A stretch of 64,000 nucleotides of DNA from JAVBRA01 sp031548435 (lineage in GTDB: Bacteria > Bacteroidota > Bacteroidia > Bacteroidales > Rikenellaceae): the NCBI GenBank assembly GCA_031548435.1, contig JAVBRA010000001.1, forward strand, positions 1-64,000. Reading direction: 5' to 3'. Position 1 is the stretch's first letter. Each line of letters starts with the position of its first letter. The position numbers were made by a program, and so were the translations under genes. Shown here one piece after another: positions 43,485 to 52,634 of the stretch. The notes beneath the pieces were generated by a model. It worked only from the letters and a program-made list of their open reading frames with translations, was not told where the DNA came from and did not search any database.

Positions 43485-46400
43485 ATGAAGATCGTTGGAG
43501 AACCCAAAGCATTCCTCAGCAACGAGGCGTTGCAACTGTTAAACCTTTACGAATCGCTGGGCGAGCGGGCCGAAATATTCCTGCCGCGCCATATTTTTGA
43601 CAACCTGACGGGTTTTGTGACCCTGTGCATGGAGGAGCCGGACGATCCGACGCGCCAACAGGCCGAGATCAACCGCTACCTGCAAAAGTTCCGCGAAGAC
43701 ATTCCGGGCTACACGCACGTGTCGTTGATGCTGATCCCGCACAACAACTCCAAGGCGTTCGAGCTGAGCAACCGCCGGGGTGCGTTCGTCAAAAAGATCG
43801 ACTCGCTGATCGACACCGACGGCACCGAGCCCGAAACAAAAAAGATACTCAAAAACATCCGCGACAGCCACGACCTGTCGGTCGGCACGCCGCCGGTCAA
43901 CAGCTACCACATCGACTTCATGTCGAAGTTGCAGTTGGGCGGGCATGTGCGAGACCTGCGCAAGTACCGCGATGTGATCGGCGTGACGGGCGACATCAAC
44001 GAGGCTCACTGGAACTACCTGATGGACACGCTCGAACAGATGATCAGCCAGAGCACGCATTACACCACCAACGCCGAGAAGAACGACTTTCTGCAACGCA
44101 GCAAGTGGGCCGTGAATTTCAAGGGCCTCAACGGCATGATCCGCACGGTGGTGTCGGGCAATGCCGACAAGGCGGTGTCGCTGTTGCAGGGCGACGTGTT
44201 CAACCGCGAGGCCGTGGTGGTGATGGACAGCCCTCAGCCCGAGGAACTCTACGAACGGATGGCGGCCGACACCACCAGCATCTTCGTGGTGAAAGTGCGC
44301 CACGCGCGCATCAACCACTACACGGGCGAGCGGTGGTTTCCGCTGTTGACCCGCCTGGTGATCGTCGACGATTCGAAGGAGTCGCGTAGTTCGAACACCT
44401 CGCTGGTGTTCTGTTTCCATAACGGCATCATCAACACCTTGAATAAGGTACACACCAAGAAACTCGGGTCGGCGGCCAACACGCAGCTGAACCTGCGCCT
44501 GATCCTGGAGAACGTCAACGAGTCATACCTGAAGGAGTTTCGCGAAAAGATCGAGGTGCAGATCAACAGCTACACCCGCGAGCTGAACACCATGCTCCGC
44601 GAGCAGACCGGCGGCATTGACAACATGGAGCGGCGCATCACGCTGTTCAAGCTCGACGCCTTCGCCCGCCAGATCGTGCAGGACAAATACTCGCTCGAAA
44701 AACTGCGCGACTTCATCTTTTTCCTCGAAAACTGCAACAAGCAGGACTCGAAGAAGATCCAGACCCAGGAGCTGATCGAGGAGTTCGAGGCGCGGATGAA
44801 GAGCTATTTCTACGGCGGTAACAAGCAGATCGACATTGTGACGATCCTCGAAGGCGGCGGGCGCCACCAGATCAAAACCTTCGGCGACTACCTGCGCCAG
44901 AAGCAATACAAGAACCTGAACGAGAAGATCCGCTACTCGTGCCGGTTGATCCTGGACGTGATCCCGAGCGTTTATGAGCGCACACTGAAGAATCATTTTC
45001 ATAAGAACTTCGGCATCAACCTGTTCATGGAGCGCTACCGCGAGTACATCAACAAGGTGGGCAAGGAGTCGGACAACAAGGGGCGGTACGAGAAGTTCCT
45101 GATCGACCTGGGTATCCGCGACAAGTATTTCGCGCTGAGCACCGAAGATCAGGATATTGTGAAGAACTTCCTGGCCGCGCTGGGCAACCTCGACCAGACG
45201 TCGGTGTCGGACTCGGTGCAGATGATCATCCGCGACCTGCTGTTCAACCCCAAGGGCCGGCCGAAACCCTATGTGATCTACAACGCCTTGCAGGCATGGG
45301 AATACAAAGACCTGCTGCCGGACGACTGTTTCGACATCAATCCGTTCGACATCGAGATCGAGAACCATCCCGACGGACGTCTGGCTTACGACCGCCTGAC
45401 GGAGAAACTGTTGCGCATCAAGTCGACGCTGGCCCTGTTCGACGACAGCGGCAGCCTGTGGGACCTGTTCTGCGAAAACACCACTATTCTGATCAACGAC
45501 CCGAACAATCCGACGGGCTATTCGGACTTCAACTCGGAGGCGGTGAACAGTTTCCTGCGCTTTATGAACACGTGCAAGATCACGCTGTTCCTGGACGAAG
45601 CGTATGCCGAAAGCGTGAAGATTGACGACAAGGAGATGCCCAAATGGCGCACCATGTCGCGTTACATCATGAACAACATCGCGGCGCAGGGGCGCATCAA
45701 GGCCGTTTCGTCGCTCTCGACCACCAAGAACCTGGCTGCCACGGGCGAACGCCTGGGCGCCATTGCCGTGACGCCGCAGGCTGCCGATTTCGGGGCCTAT
45801 GCCCGCAAGTGCAACAGCGCCGAGCATGGAAATAACAACTCGCTGCTGATGCTCAATAATATTCTGGAGACGTCGCAAGTCGCGAAGGCGATCAAAGACC
45901 AGATCGAGGCCGAGCTGCCGAAGAACGCTTCGAGGACGAAAATCAAGCAGTCGGTGGTGAAGTTCATCATGGCGCAGATCGAAAAGACCGAGAAGAGCAA
46001 CGAATACAGCCGCACCGACCGCCAGCTCCACAAGACGGCCGGTTTCGAGGGGTCGCCGCTCTACCTGTTCCTGCTGGACGAGCTGATCTCGCTCGATAAG
46101 CTCGATGTGTTGGGCCTGCCCGACGACTTCAAGTATAAAGACGAGCCGTTCTTCGTTTATTATCAGGCCAAGTTGGTCGAGAACCTGAACCGCTACCGCG
46201 TCAACAAGAACTTCCGCAGCGAGTCGCTCAAGCGCCTGAAGATGGCCAAGGCGGTGGCGGTGCGCGTGTTGGAGCAGTATGGCGAGGGCATGGCCGAGGC
46301 GCTGGATTCGGACGGGTCGTACCTGTTCAACTTCCGGGTGCTGGGCGATTTCGGCTACAACGACCTGCTGTCGTTCTGCCGGGCGATGGCCTCCTCGCGC

Positions 46401-49400
46401 GGGATCGCCACGGTGCCGTACCCCACGGGACTGGTGCGCTTTTCGCTGGGCGGCTACATTGCCGACACGAAGCAGGGCATGCAGACGTTCACGGCCGAAA
46501 TCGAAGACGGATTTTCGATCTTTATGCGTTACTGGGTGCGCTTTGCCAAGTTGCGCAAAGACCCGGCCAACAAGGAGGTCGAAAGCTCGGAACTGATCGC
46601 CTCGATCTTCCGTACGGGCAAAGACCGCGAATTCATCGAGGCGGTGGTGGCCGACTACGCGCTCTCGGGCAAGTATCCGAAAGACAAAGCGCCGTCGCTG
46701 CTGATCCGCGACGTGCGTTCGCTCTACCACGCCTCGCCCGAGAGGAGCGGGGTGACGATCACCACCATCGGCCGCTCGGCCAACTCGGTGATCGAGTTGC
46801 AGGGCGACATCATCGGGTCGTGCAGGGACGTGTTCGAGTTCATCCAGAGCCCGGCCTTCACCAAGATCTACGAAACGTTGCTGGCGCAGATCTACAAAAA
46901 GATCCCGGCCATCGCCGACCTGGACTACAACACGGTCAGCTCGCGTTACAGCAAGGCGGTGCTGCTCAAGTACATCACCAATAAAAAGACGTTCCAGCCC
47001 AACCACAACGTGCTCGACAATCCCGAGGACAAGAACGCCATGATCGAGATCCTGATCGAGATGGAGAACCTGCTTTTCTCGGACAGCAAAACCAAGATCC
47101 TGGCCATCAACGCCACGGGCAATCCCGACCTCGACAAGGCGAAGCTGGAGGGGATCAACTCGATTGTCAAGAAATACATCCGCGAGATATTGCTTCACTT
47201 CAACCTGCCGTTCGAGAAAGAGAGCCTGGAGCCGAGCCGCCGCGAGATCATCCGCGTGACGGGCGAGTGCTTCGAAGAGGTGACCGGACTGAAACTGTCG
47301 GAACTGAACCTCAGCGTCTGGGTCGACGAGTTTGTGCGCAACATCCGCGAGCTGGAGCAGTTCAAGAACCTGCCCATTGCGCAGGAAAGCACGGGGTATG
47401 TGCTTGATGTGGTCTATGACGGGGTGAAAAAGGCGGAGGCGATCACCGACAAGATACTCTACCTTTACCTGCTGGATAACGACCATTCGTTCTACCGCGC
47501 CGTGTGCGACAAGCTGCAATATTTCAACAGCCGCATCGAAGAGTGCAAGGACGGCGAGATCAGGCTCTTTACCCAGAATTTCGTCGAGTCGATCATGCCC
47601 GAGCAGCTGAACGAGCTGAGCAACTACATCATCCGCAAGAAGGATATCAAGATCGCCGAGAGCGAGATCTATTCCGTCACGCGCAAAGTGGTTCGTTTTT
47701 ATATCGGCCTGATCCGCCGCACCAAGGGCACCGATTACTACAACCGTTATGCCCACATCCTGGTGCGGCTGGTGGAGACGGCTTTCCGCAAGCAGAACTC
47801 GTCGGTGAACGAGATGGTGCAGCACGGCATCTCGATCTACAAAGGGTTCGAGATGGAGAACCGCGCGCTGGCCGACTACGAGGGAGGCCGCATCAACTGG
47901 ATCAACGAACTGATGTCCAAGTGCGGCGTCATCTCGTCCGAGCAGCCGGTGCAGGAGCATACGCGCATTGTCACCGACGCCAAGAAACGCGAGTATCCGT
48001 TCCATAAGATCGACCGAGTGGAAGGGGAGGCGTTGCGCGAAAAGACCGCGTCCGACTCGCCGACCGACTACATCAAGAGCCTGGCCACGCGCCCCTCGTC
48101 GGACTTCTTCATCGACCGCATGGCCCGCTTTGTCGAGAACATGGACTCGGACGACTACCGCTGCAAGGTGGTCAAACACGGAATTGTCAAGGAGTTGGTG
48201 ATTTTCCAGAAAGGCTACATGAAGTACCTGACGGACAATTACCGCCTGAACTATACCGAGGATATTTCGTTGAAAGAGATCCGCAACTTCGTGCCGGACG
48301 TGATGTCATTGCTGGGCGCGCCCGAGAAACTGATCTCGTTCCCGCAGATCGGCTTCTTCGACATCAAGGGCCCGTCGGGCAACATCAAGACGATCGTGAC
48401 GCCGCTGAAGATGGAGGCCGACTATTTCGGCGACGTGAAGAAGCCGCGCCTGACGATCATCAACGAGAAAGTGAAAGAGATCGGGGGCATTCCGCGCCAC
48501 GGGTCGCTGTTCCTGGTCGAAGAGAACGACGGCAGCGTGTTCGTGGTCGAGATCAACGGCGACAGCGGGGTGGGCAAGAGCGAGATGATCGCCGCCTTTA
48601 TCCTCAAGTGGCTCAAGGACAACCTGGAAGGCATCCGTTCGGTGAAGATGGTGGCCGGCGACATGTTCCACGAGTTCCAGGACGCCGAGGGGAACCTCTA
48701 CGGCATCGGGACGGAAGTGGGCGACTTTTCCCGGACTACCGATTTCGATCCGGACTACATCCGCTATTATAAGTACCTGTTCGAAAGCAGCGCCGACAGC
48801 AACGTCGATGACCTGAACTCGCGCAGCACGGTGAGCGGCATGTGCGACATCACGATGCCGTACAAGATCGACATCATGCTCAGCGCCAGCAACTATTCGA
48901 AGCAGGAGGGCGGCATCACCCGGGTGGACAATCCCGAGAACTTCCTGCTCTACATCGACGCCCACGGCGAACGCAAGGAGAAAGCCACCAGCCAGGACGG
49001 GCCCAACTTCCAACGCACGCTGAAGCGCTACACGGCCGACAAGAGCATTGTGGATGTGCTGGAGCGCCATGGCAACTACATCGACGACGTGCTCGACTGG
49101 GAGTACAACAGCCAGGACAAGCAGTACTATCTGGCCTCGTCGTACAAGCTGCTCGACAAGATCGACGTGCTGTCGATCGTGAAGCAGATCTTCGAGGCCA
49201 AGAAGTTCAAGCGCGACGGCATCCGGTATGTGATCGAGGACGTTTCGTTCGACATGATCCGCAACCGTTTCATCGCCGACGTGCATTATTATGGCGAGAA
49301 CAACCTGCTGATAAACACCGATATCGTGATCGACCGCAAGCTGTTCAGCTCGATCTTCGACTCGCTGGCAAGCACGCCGGGCGGGCAGCCGTTCATCGAC

Positions 49401-50195
49401 GAAGAGCATCAGGTGGAAACGGTCAAGACGCTGATCCACTGCCTGCGCGGCGGCAACGACGGCAAAGGCAAGGCCCGCAACATCCAGTGCGGCGTGCTCT
49501 CGACCGAGATCGGCAAGAAGGGGCGCGAAATCACCGGGCCGCAGAAAGCCGCCGCCGGCCTCAAGCAACTGATCCAGGAGGTGCGCGTGAACAAACCCGA
49601 GATCAACGAGGGCAAGGTGATGGTGAAACGCCTGCTGAACGAGAAGTACCACCACATTTTCGGCGGCCAGATGAACAGTTCGGAACTGTGGCGCTATAAC
49701 TTCTACCTCTACCAGTTGGAGGCGATGCGCAAGGTGGATATGCGCCGCATGGATAACCGGAGCAAAAAGGTCGATATCTCGAACCTGGTCGATTTCCATC
49801 CGGTCGATCCGGCCAAGGAGTTCAGTCCGTTGCTGGTGACGCCCAACTTGAACATCGAGTTGAGCTGCTTCAGCGACACCTACGACGAACTGATGTCGCT
49901 GCCCAACTACCCGGCCTTCTCGCAGGAGTTCATGGAGCGCATCGACAAGCTCTACATCACCGACGGCTACAGCGAAGAGACCAACATCAACAACATGATC
50001 GTGCAGTTGATGCTGATGGAAGGCTATATCAGCACCGACGACATCGCCCGTGGCAGCGTCATCGAAAAGGTGAACCGCGAAACGATTGCGGCGGCCAAGC
50101 ATGCGGTGGTGAGCTTCCTCTCCTCACGCGGGGACAAGGCTACGGAACCCGCTGTGAAAAAACCGGCGGCGAAGAAACCTGTTGTGAAAAAGTAA
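43485..50195 (+). CDS. Giant protein with internal class-I aminotransferase and C-terminal HprK/PEPCK-like P-loop
   Basis: This 2,236-residue cytoplasmic protein has no signal peptide or TM segment. Residues 1 to about 590 are of no recognised family. A fold-type-I PLP domain spans about 600-1000: NDPNNPTG (671-678), DEAY (704-707), the Schiff-base motif SSLSTTKNLAATGERLG (Lys748) and VRFSLGG (Arg985), all hallmarks of a working aminotransferase. A long helical middle follows. Near residue 1692 is the P-loop GDSGVGKSE, as in HPr kinase, followed by GDMFHEF and GTEVGDFSRTTDF, recalling the PEPCK/HprK kinase fold. The tail KKPAAKKPVVKK is Lys rich. The start ATG is preferred over the TTG at 43431. 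Function is not known; it is monocistronic. Confidence 0.85.
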   Translation: MKIVGEPKAFLSNEALQLLNLYESLGERAEIFLPRHIFDNLTGFVTLCMEEPDDPTRQQAEINRYLQKFREDIPGYTHVSLMLIPHNNSKAFELSNRRGAFVKKIDSLIDTDGTEPETKKILKNIRDSHDLSVGTPPVNSYHIDFMSKLQLGGHVRDLRKYRDVIGVTGDINEAHWNYLMDTLEQMISQSTHYTTNAEKNDFLQRSKWAVNFKGLNGMIRTVVSGNADKAVSLLQGDVFNREAVVVMDSPQPEELYERMAADTTSIFVVKVRHARINHYTGERWFPLLTRLVIVDDSKESRSSNTSLVFCFHNGIINTLNKVHTKKLGSAANTQLNLRLILENVNESYLKEFREKIEVQINSYTRELNTMLREQTGGIDNMERRITLFKLDAFARQIVQDKYSLEKLRDFIFFLENCNKQDSKKIQTQELIEEFEARMKSYFYGGNKQIDIVTILEGGGRHQIKTFGDYLRQKQYKNLNEKIRYSCRLILDVIPSVYERTLKNHFHKNFGINLFMERYREYINKVGKESDNKGRYEKFLIDLGIRDKYFALSTEDQDIVKNFLAALGNLDQTSVSDSVQMIIRDLLFNPKGRPKPYVIYNALQAWEYKDLLPDDCFDINPFDIEIENHPDGRLAYDRLTEKLLRIKSTLALFDDSGSLWDLFCENTTILINDPNNPTGYSDFNSEAVNSFLRFMNTCKITLFLDEAYAESVKIDDKEMPKWRTMSRYIMNNIAAQGRIKAVSSLSTTKNLAATGERLGAIAVTPQAADFGAYARKCNSAEHGNNNSLLMLNNILETSQVAKAIKDQIEAELPKNASRTKIKQSVVKFIMAQIEKTEKSNEYSRTDRQLHKTAGFEGSPLYLFLLDELISLDKLDVLGLPDDFKYKDEPFFVYYQAKLVENLNRYRVNKNFRSESLKRLKMAKAVAVRVLEQYGEGMAEALDSDGSYLFNFRVLGDFGYNDLLSFCRAMASSRGIATVPYPTGLVRFSLGGYIADTKQGMQTFTAEIEDGFSIFMRYWVRFAKLRKDPANKEVESSELIASIFRTGKDREFIEAVVADYALSGKYPKDKAPSLLIRDVRSLYHASPERSGVTITTIGRSANSVIELQGDIIGSCRDVFEFIQSPAFTKIYETLLAQIYKKIPAIADLDYNTVSSRYSKAVLLKYITNKKTFQPNHNVLDNPEDKNAMIEILIEMENLLFSDSKTKILAINATGNPDLDKAKLEGINSIVKKYIREILLHFNLPFEKESLEPSRREIIRVTGECFEEVTGLKLSELNLSVWVDEFVRNIRELEQFKNLPIAQESTGYVLDVVYDGVKKAEAITDKILYLYLLDNDHSFYRAVCDKLQYFNSRIEECKDGEIRLFTQNFVESIMPEQLNELSNYIIRKKDIKIAESEIYSVTRKVVRFYIGLIRRTKGTDYYNRYAHILVRLVETAFRKQNSSVNEMVQHGISIYKGFEMENRALADYEGGRINWINELMSKCGVISSEQPVQEHTRIVTDAKKREYPFHKIDRVEGEALREKTASDSPTDYIKSLATRPSSDFFIDRMARFVENMDSDDYRCKVVKHGIVKELVIFQKGYMKYLTDNYRLNYTEDISLKEIRNFVPDVMSLLGAPEKLISFPQIGFFDIKGPSGNIKTIVTPLKMEADYFGDVKKPRLTIINEKVKEIGGIPRHGSLFLVEENDGSVFVVEINGDSGVGKSEMIAAFILKWLKDNLEGIRSVKMVAGDMFHEFQDAEGNLYGIGTEVGDFSRTTDFDPDYIRYYKYLFESSADSNVDDLNSRSTVSGMCDITMPYKIDIMLSASNYSKQEGGITRVDNPENFLLYIDAHGERKEKATSQDGPNFQRTLKRYTADKSIVDVLERHGNYIDDVLDWEYNSQDKQYYLASSYKLLDKIDVLSIVKQIFEAKKFKRDGIRYVIEDVSFDMIRNRFIADVHYYGENNLLINTDIVIDRKLFSSIFDSLASTPGGQPFIDEEHQVETVKTLIHCLRGGNDGKGKARNIQCGVLSTEIGKKGREITGPQKAAAGLKQLIQEVRVNKPEINEGKVMVKRLLNEKYHHIFGGQMNSSELWRYNFYLYQLEAMRKVDMRRMDNRSKKVDISNLVDFHPVDPAKEFSPLLVTPNLNIELSCFSDTYDELMSLPNYPAFSQEFMERIDKLYITDGYSEETNINNMIVQLMLMEGYISTDDIARGSVIEKVNRETIAAAKHAVVSFLSSRGDKATEPAVKKPAAKKPVVKK

Positions 50196-50215
50196 CTCAT
50201 TGAGCGATTGACCAT

Positions 50216-50248
50216 AAGCCGGATGCTGTTGTGGTGTCCGGCTTTTTT
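50216..50248 (+). terminator. Terminator after the giant gene
   Basis: An 8-bp stem (AAGCCGGA with TCCGGCTT) with a 13-base loop is followed by TTTT, 20 bases after the stop codon. Confidence 0.75.
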
Positions 50249-50256
50249 CGAACGTT

Positions 50257-50742
50257 ATGGAGAATGTATTTCGTGATATAAGGCGGCAAGACCGTCTGTT
50301 GGACGAGGCCCGCGCGATCGAGCTGCTCGAAACCGCCGAATACGGGTTCCTGAGCCTGGGCGAGGGGGAGAACGGCTATGCGTACGGGGTGCCGATCAGC
50401 TACGCTTATGACCGGGACGAACATGCGCTCTATTTTCACTGTGCGCCGCAGGGTCAGAAGCTCGACCATATGCGCCGCAACAACAAGGTGTCGTTTTGTG
50501 TGGTGGGCAACACCGAGCCGCTGCCCGGCAAATTCACCACCCGCTATGAAAGCGTGGCGGTGTTCGGCACGGCTGACATCGACCCCACGGATCAGGAGCG
50601 CCGCAAGGCGGTGATGAAACTCGTTGCGAAGTATTGTCCGGAGCACATCGAGATGGGACAGACCTACATGGAAAAATCGTTTCATCGCACCCATACGTTC
50701 CGGGTCGTGATCGACCGCATGACGGGAAAGAGCAAAAAGTAG
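50257..50742 (+). CDS. Nim-like pyridoxamine-5'-phosphate-oxidase family flavoprotein
   Basis: This 161-residue protein has a split-barrel FMN-binding fold of the NimA/YcgN-like class. Features include LLETAEYGFLSLG, YGVPISYAYD, LYFHCAPQGQKLDHMRRN with the His and Lys of the Nim pattern, VSFCVVGN and YESVAVFGTA. Nim proteins are linked to 5-nitroimidazole resistance, but most relatives of this size are general flavoproteins, so a resistance role is not implied. The start lies 9 bases after the preceding terminator. Confidence 0.85.
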   Translation: MENVFRDIRRQDRLLDEARAIELLETAEYGFLSLGEGENGYAYGVPISYAYDRDEHALYFHCAPQGQKLDHMRRNNKVSFCVVGNTEPLPGKFTTRYESVAVFGTADIDPTDQERRKAVMKLVAKYCPEHIEMGQTYMEKSFHRTHTFRVVIDRMTGKSKK

Positions 50743-50812
50743 GGCGCTCTCTCTTTCCGGCACGCTTGCTCCGGGAGAGAAACTTGGCTATATTTACGAA
50801 AATTTTCAACCG

Positions 50813-51406
50813 ATGTACGACTATATCAAAGGGGAGGTGGCCGAACTGACCCCGGCCTGTGCGGTGATCGAAGCGGGCGGAGTGGGGTTTTTGCTGAACG
50901 TTTCGTTGCAGACGTTCTCGGCGCTGCACGATAAAAAAGAAGCGAAACTTTACGTCCATTACTATGTGGTGCGCGACGACGCGCCGGTGCTGTACGGCTT
51001 TGCGACGAAAGCCGAACGCGACCTGTTCCGGATGCTTGTCAGCGTGTCGGGTGTGGGGGGCAACACGGCCCGGATGATTTTATCGGGATACTCGCCGGCC
51101 GAGCTGTCGTCGATTATTTCGGGAGGGCGCAGCGAGCAGCTCAAGTCGGTCAAGGGCATCGGGCTGAAAACCGCCCAACGCATCATCGTCGAGCTGAAAG
51201 ACAAGATGGGCGGCGTGGGAAGCGATGGCGGCGCCGTGAGTCTGGGGGCCACACCCCATAGTGCCGTTCTGGAAGAGGCTTTGGCGGCGCTCACCATGCT
51301 CGGATTCGGGAAAGCCCCTGCCGAAAAAGCCCTGCGGCAGATCATGGAAGCGGACGCTTCGATTTCCGTCGAAATGCTGATTAAAACCGCGTTGAAAAAG
51401 TTGTAG
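50813..51406 (+). CDS. ruvA: Holliday junction branch-migration protein RuvA
   Basis: This 197-residue DNA-binding subunit of RuvAB has an OB-fold domain I (MYDYIKGEVAELTPACAVIEAGGVGF), tandem helix-hairpin-helix motifs in domain II (LLVSVSGVGGNTARMIL-type VSVSGVGGNTA and VKGIGLKTAQRIIVELK) and a C-terminal RuvB-binding domain III (EEALAALTMLGFGKAPAEKAL). Length is normal. A terminator lies about 145 bases downstream. Confidence 0.96.
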   Translation: MYDYIKGEVAELTPACAVIEAGGVGFLLNVSLQTFSALHDKKEAKLYVHYYVVRDDAPVLYGFATKAERDLFRMLVSVSGVGGNTARMILSGYSPAELSSIISGGRSEQLKSVKGIGLKTAQRIIVELKDKMGGVGSDGGAVSLGATPHSAVLEEALAALTMLGFGKAPAEKALRQIMEADASISVEMLIKTALKKL

Positions 51407-51549
51407 GTGCCTGTACCCGCATTGATTCCCTTTTTGCTATCGGTAAAGTTTATCTTGAGAAGCGGCATTATTTTCGCTACGCCCGGGATGATAGCGGATG
51501 ACGGCGAGGGGGGAGAAGTTGTAAGACACAGTGTGTTTTGATATCGGAT

Positions 51550-51577
51550 ATCTCCCTTTGTTCATGGGAGATTTTTG
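51550..51577 (+). terminator. Probable terminator after ruvA
   Basis: A 7-bp stem (ATCTCCC with GGGAGAT) has a 9-base loop and is followed by TTTTTG. Confidence 0.6.
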
Positions 51578-51587
51578 TTGCCGGGTA

Positions 51588-52397
51588 TTATCCTTCCAGC
51601 AGCGGATTGTACATCATGATGGCGTGGTTTTCGGCTACGGGTTCGGTGGCCTCGATCCCTCCCTGTGCATTGATCCGGTAGCGCCAGATGCGGTTGTGGC
51701 GGGTGTAGCCGCCCCACCATTGGTGGCGGATCTGGTGGTCGGTTTCGAACACCCGGTAGGTGACCGACGGTGCGCAGGCCGAACGGATTTCACCATTCAG
51801 GTGGGTGCTGTCGAGCCACAGATTGATCTGGATGTCGGCGTCGGTGTCGTTCCTCAGTTGCAGGTCGATGTAGTTGTACGAGAGCGTCGCCCCGCAGGCG
51901 AACGGAATGGTGCGGTTGACGTCGGGAAAGACGTCGTAGCTGTGGCGCCACCGTTCGGCGACCGTCAGCGGGCTGTGCAGCGCCATCCAGTAGATCAGGT
52001 TCCCCAGCTGGCATAACCCTCCGCCGATGCCTTTGGCCGCCCGTCCGTTTTCGAGCGTCACTCCTTCGAGGAAACCGCGGCGGGCCGTGGGACGGCCCGC
52101 CAGCCTCCATACCGAGAACGTCTCTCCCGGTTTTATGATCACCCCGTCTATTCGTTCGATGGCCAGCCGCAGGTTGGTAATCTTGTTGTGTTGCAGGTAC
52201 ATCTCCACGTCTTTGAGCGGACGCAGCAGCATGGACCGATGGGTCGTGATGCTGTGGGGCAGGGGAGCGGCGTTGCGTTTGCGTGCGAATTTTTTCGCCC
52301 ATGCCAACCATTGGAGCTTTCGTCGCAGGATGTAGTATTCGCGGGCGGCGGCTTTGCGCAGGCGGCTGCGGTGACGGGGTTTGGCGACAGGGAGCAT
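51588..52397 (-). CDS. VanW family protein
   Basis: This 269-residue protein has a basic N-terminus (KPRHRSRLRKAAAREYYILRR in two parts) and the VanW domain: VIIKPGETFSVWRLAGRPT, GFLEGVTLENGRAAKGIGGGLCQLGN, HSYDVFPDVNRTIPFACGATL and YNYIDLQLRN. VanW sits in some vancomycin-resistance clusters but has no proven function, and stand-alone copies are common in Bacteroidales. The start is placed at MLPVAKP because the open frame upstream (to 52508) is translated from the palindromic repeat at 52475-52571. No signal peptide is evident. Confidence 0.88.
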   Translation of the reverse strand: MLPVAKPRHRSRLRKAAAREYYILRRKLQWLAWAKKFARKRNAAPLPHSITTHRSMLLRPLKDVEMYLQHNKITNLRLAIERIDGVIIKPGETFSVWRLAGRPTARRGFLEGVTLENGRAAKGIGGGLCQLGNLIYWMALHSPLTVAERWRHSYDVFPDVNRTIPFACGATLSYNYIDLQLRNDTDADIQINLWLDSTHLNGEIRSACAPSVTYRVFETDHQIRHQWWGGYTRHNRIWRYRINAQGGIEATEPVAENHAIMMYNPLLEG

Positions 52398-52474
52398 TAA
52401 GGCAAAATCAATGAATGTCCGTGCGATATCAATTGGGGCGAAGCGACTTTCAGCTGAAAAACACGTTGTGCGGG

Positions 52475-52571
52475 TGTCATCCCGAACGAAGCGAAGGATC
52501 TCCACCATAGCGAAGCATAAAGTAATGCTGCTTCTCTGATCGGGAGATCCTTCGCTTCGTTCAGGATGACA
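52475..52571. repeat. REP-like palindromic intergenic element
   Basis: Two 29-base arms (52475-52503 and 52543-52571) are inverted repeats with one mismatch, separated by 39 bases. The arms contain GGAGATCCTTCGCTTCG and AGGATGACA, a sequence type widely dispersed in intergenic regions of many bacteria. It lies between vanW and the spt gene, both transcribed leftwards, and may terminate or stabilise the spt transcript. Confidence 0.8.
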
Positions 52572-52634
52572 GTTCCGTTAAAGACCCGTCATTTTGTTTT
52601 GATGACAGCGGCGGAATCTTGAATTACAGAAAAA

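Noticed and set aside
44523..48179. 1,218-codon open frame antisense to the giant gene, and a 598-codon one at 48306-50102
   Set aside because: They mirror the codon structure of the sense gene, are rich in Val/Leu/His/Arg/Asp as antisense translations of GC-rich genes are, and have no recognisable domain or promoter.
51588..52397. VanW as evidence of vancomycin resistance
   Set aside because: No vanHAX or vanRS genes are nearby, and isolated VanW proteins are common in Bacteroidales with no proven link to resistance.
52398..52508. 37-codon N-terminal extension of vanW (MVEILRFVRDDTR...)
   Set aside because: The codons derive from the palindromic intergenic repeat; the VanW family does not need them and MLPVAKP is a natural start.
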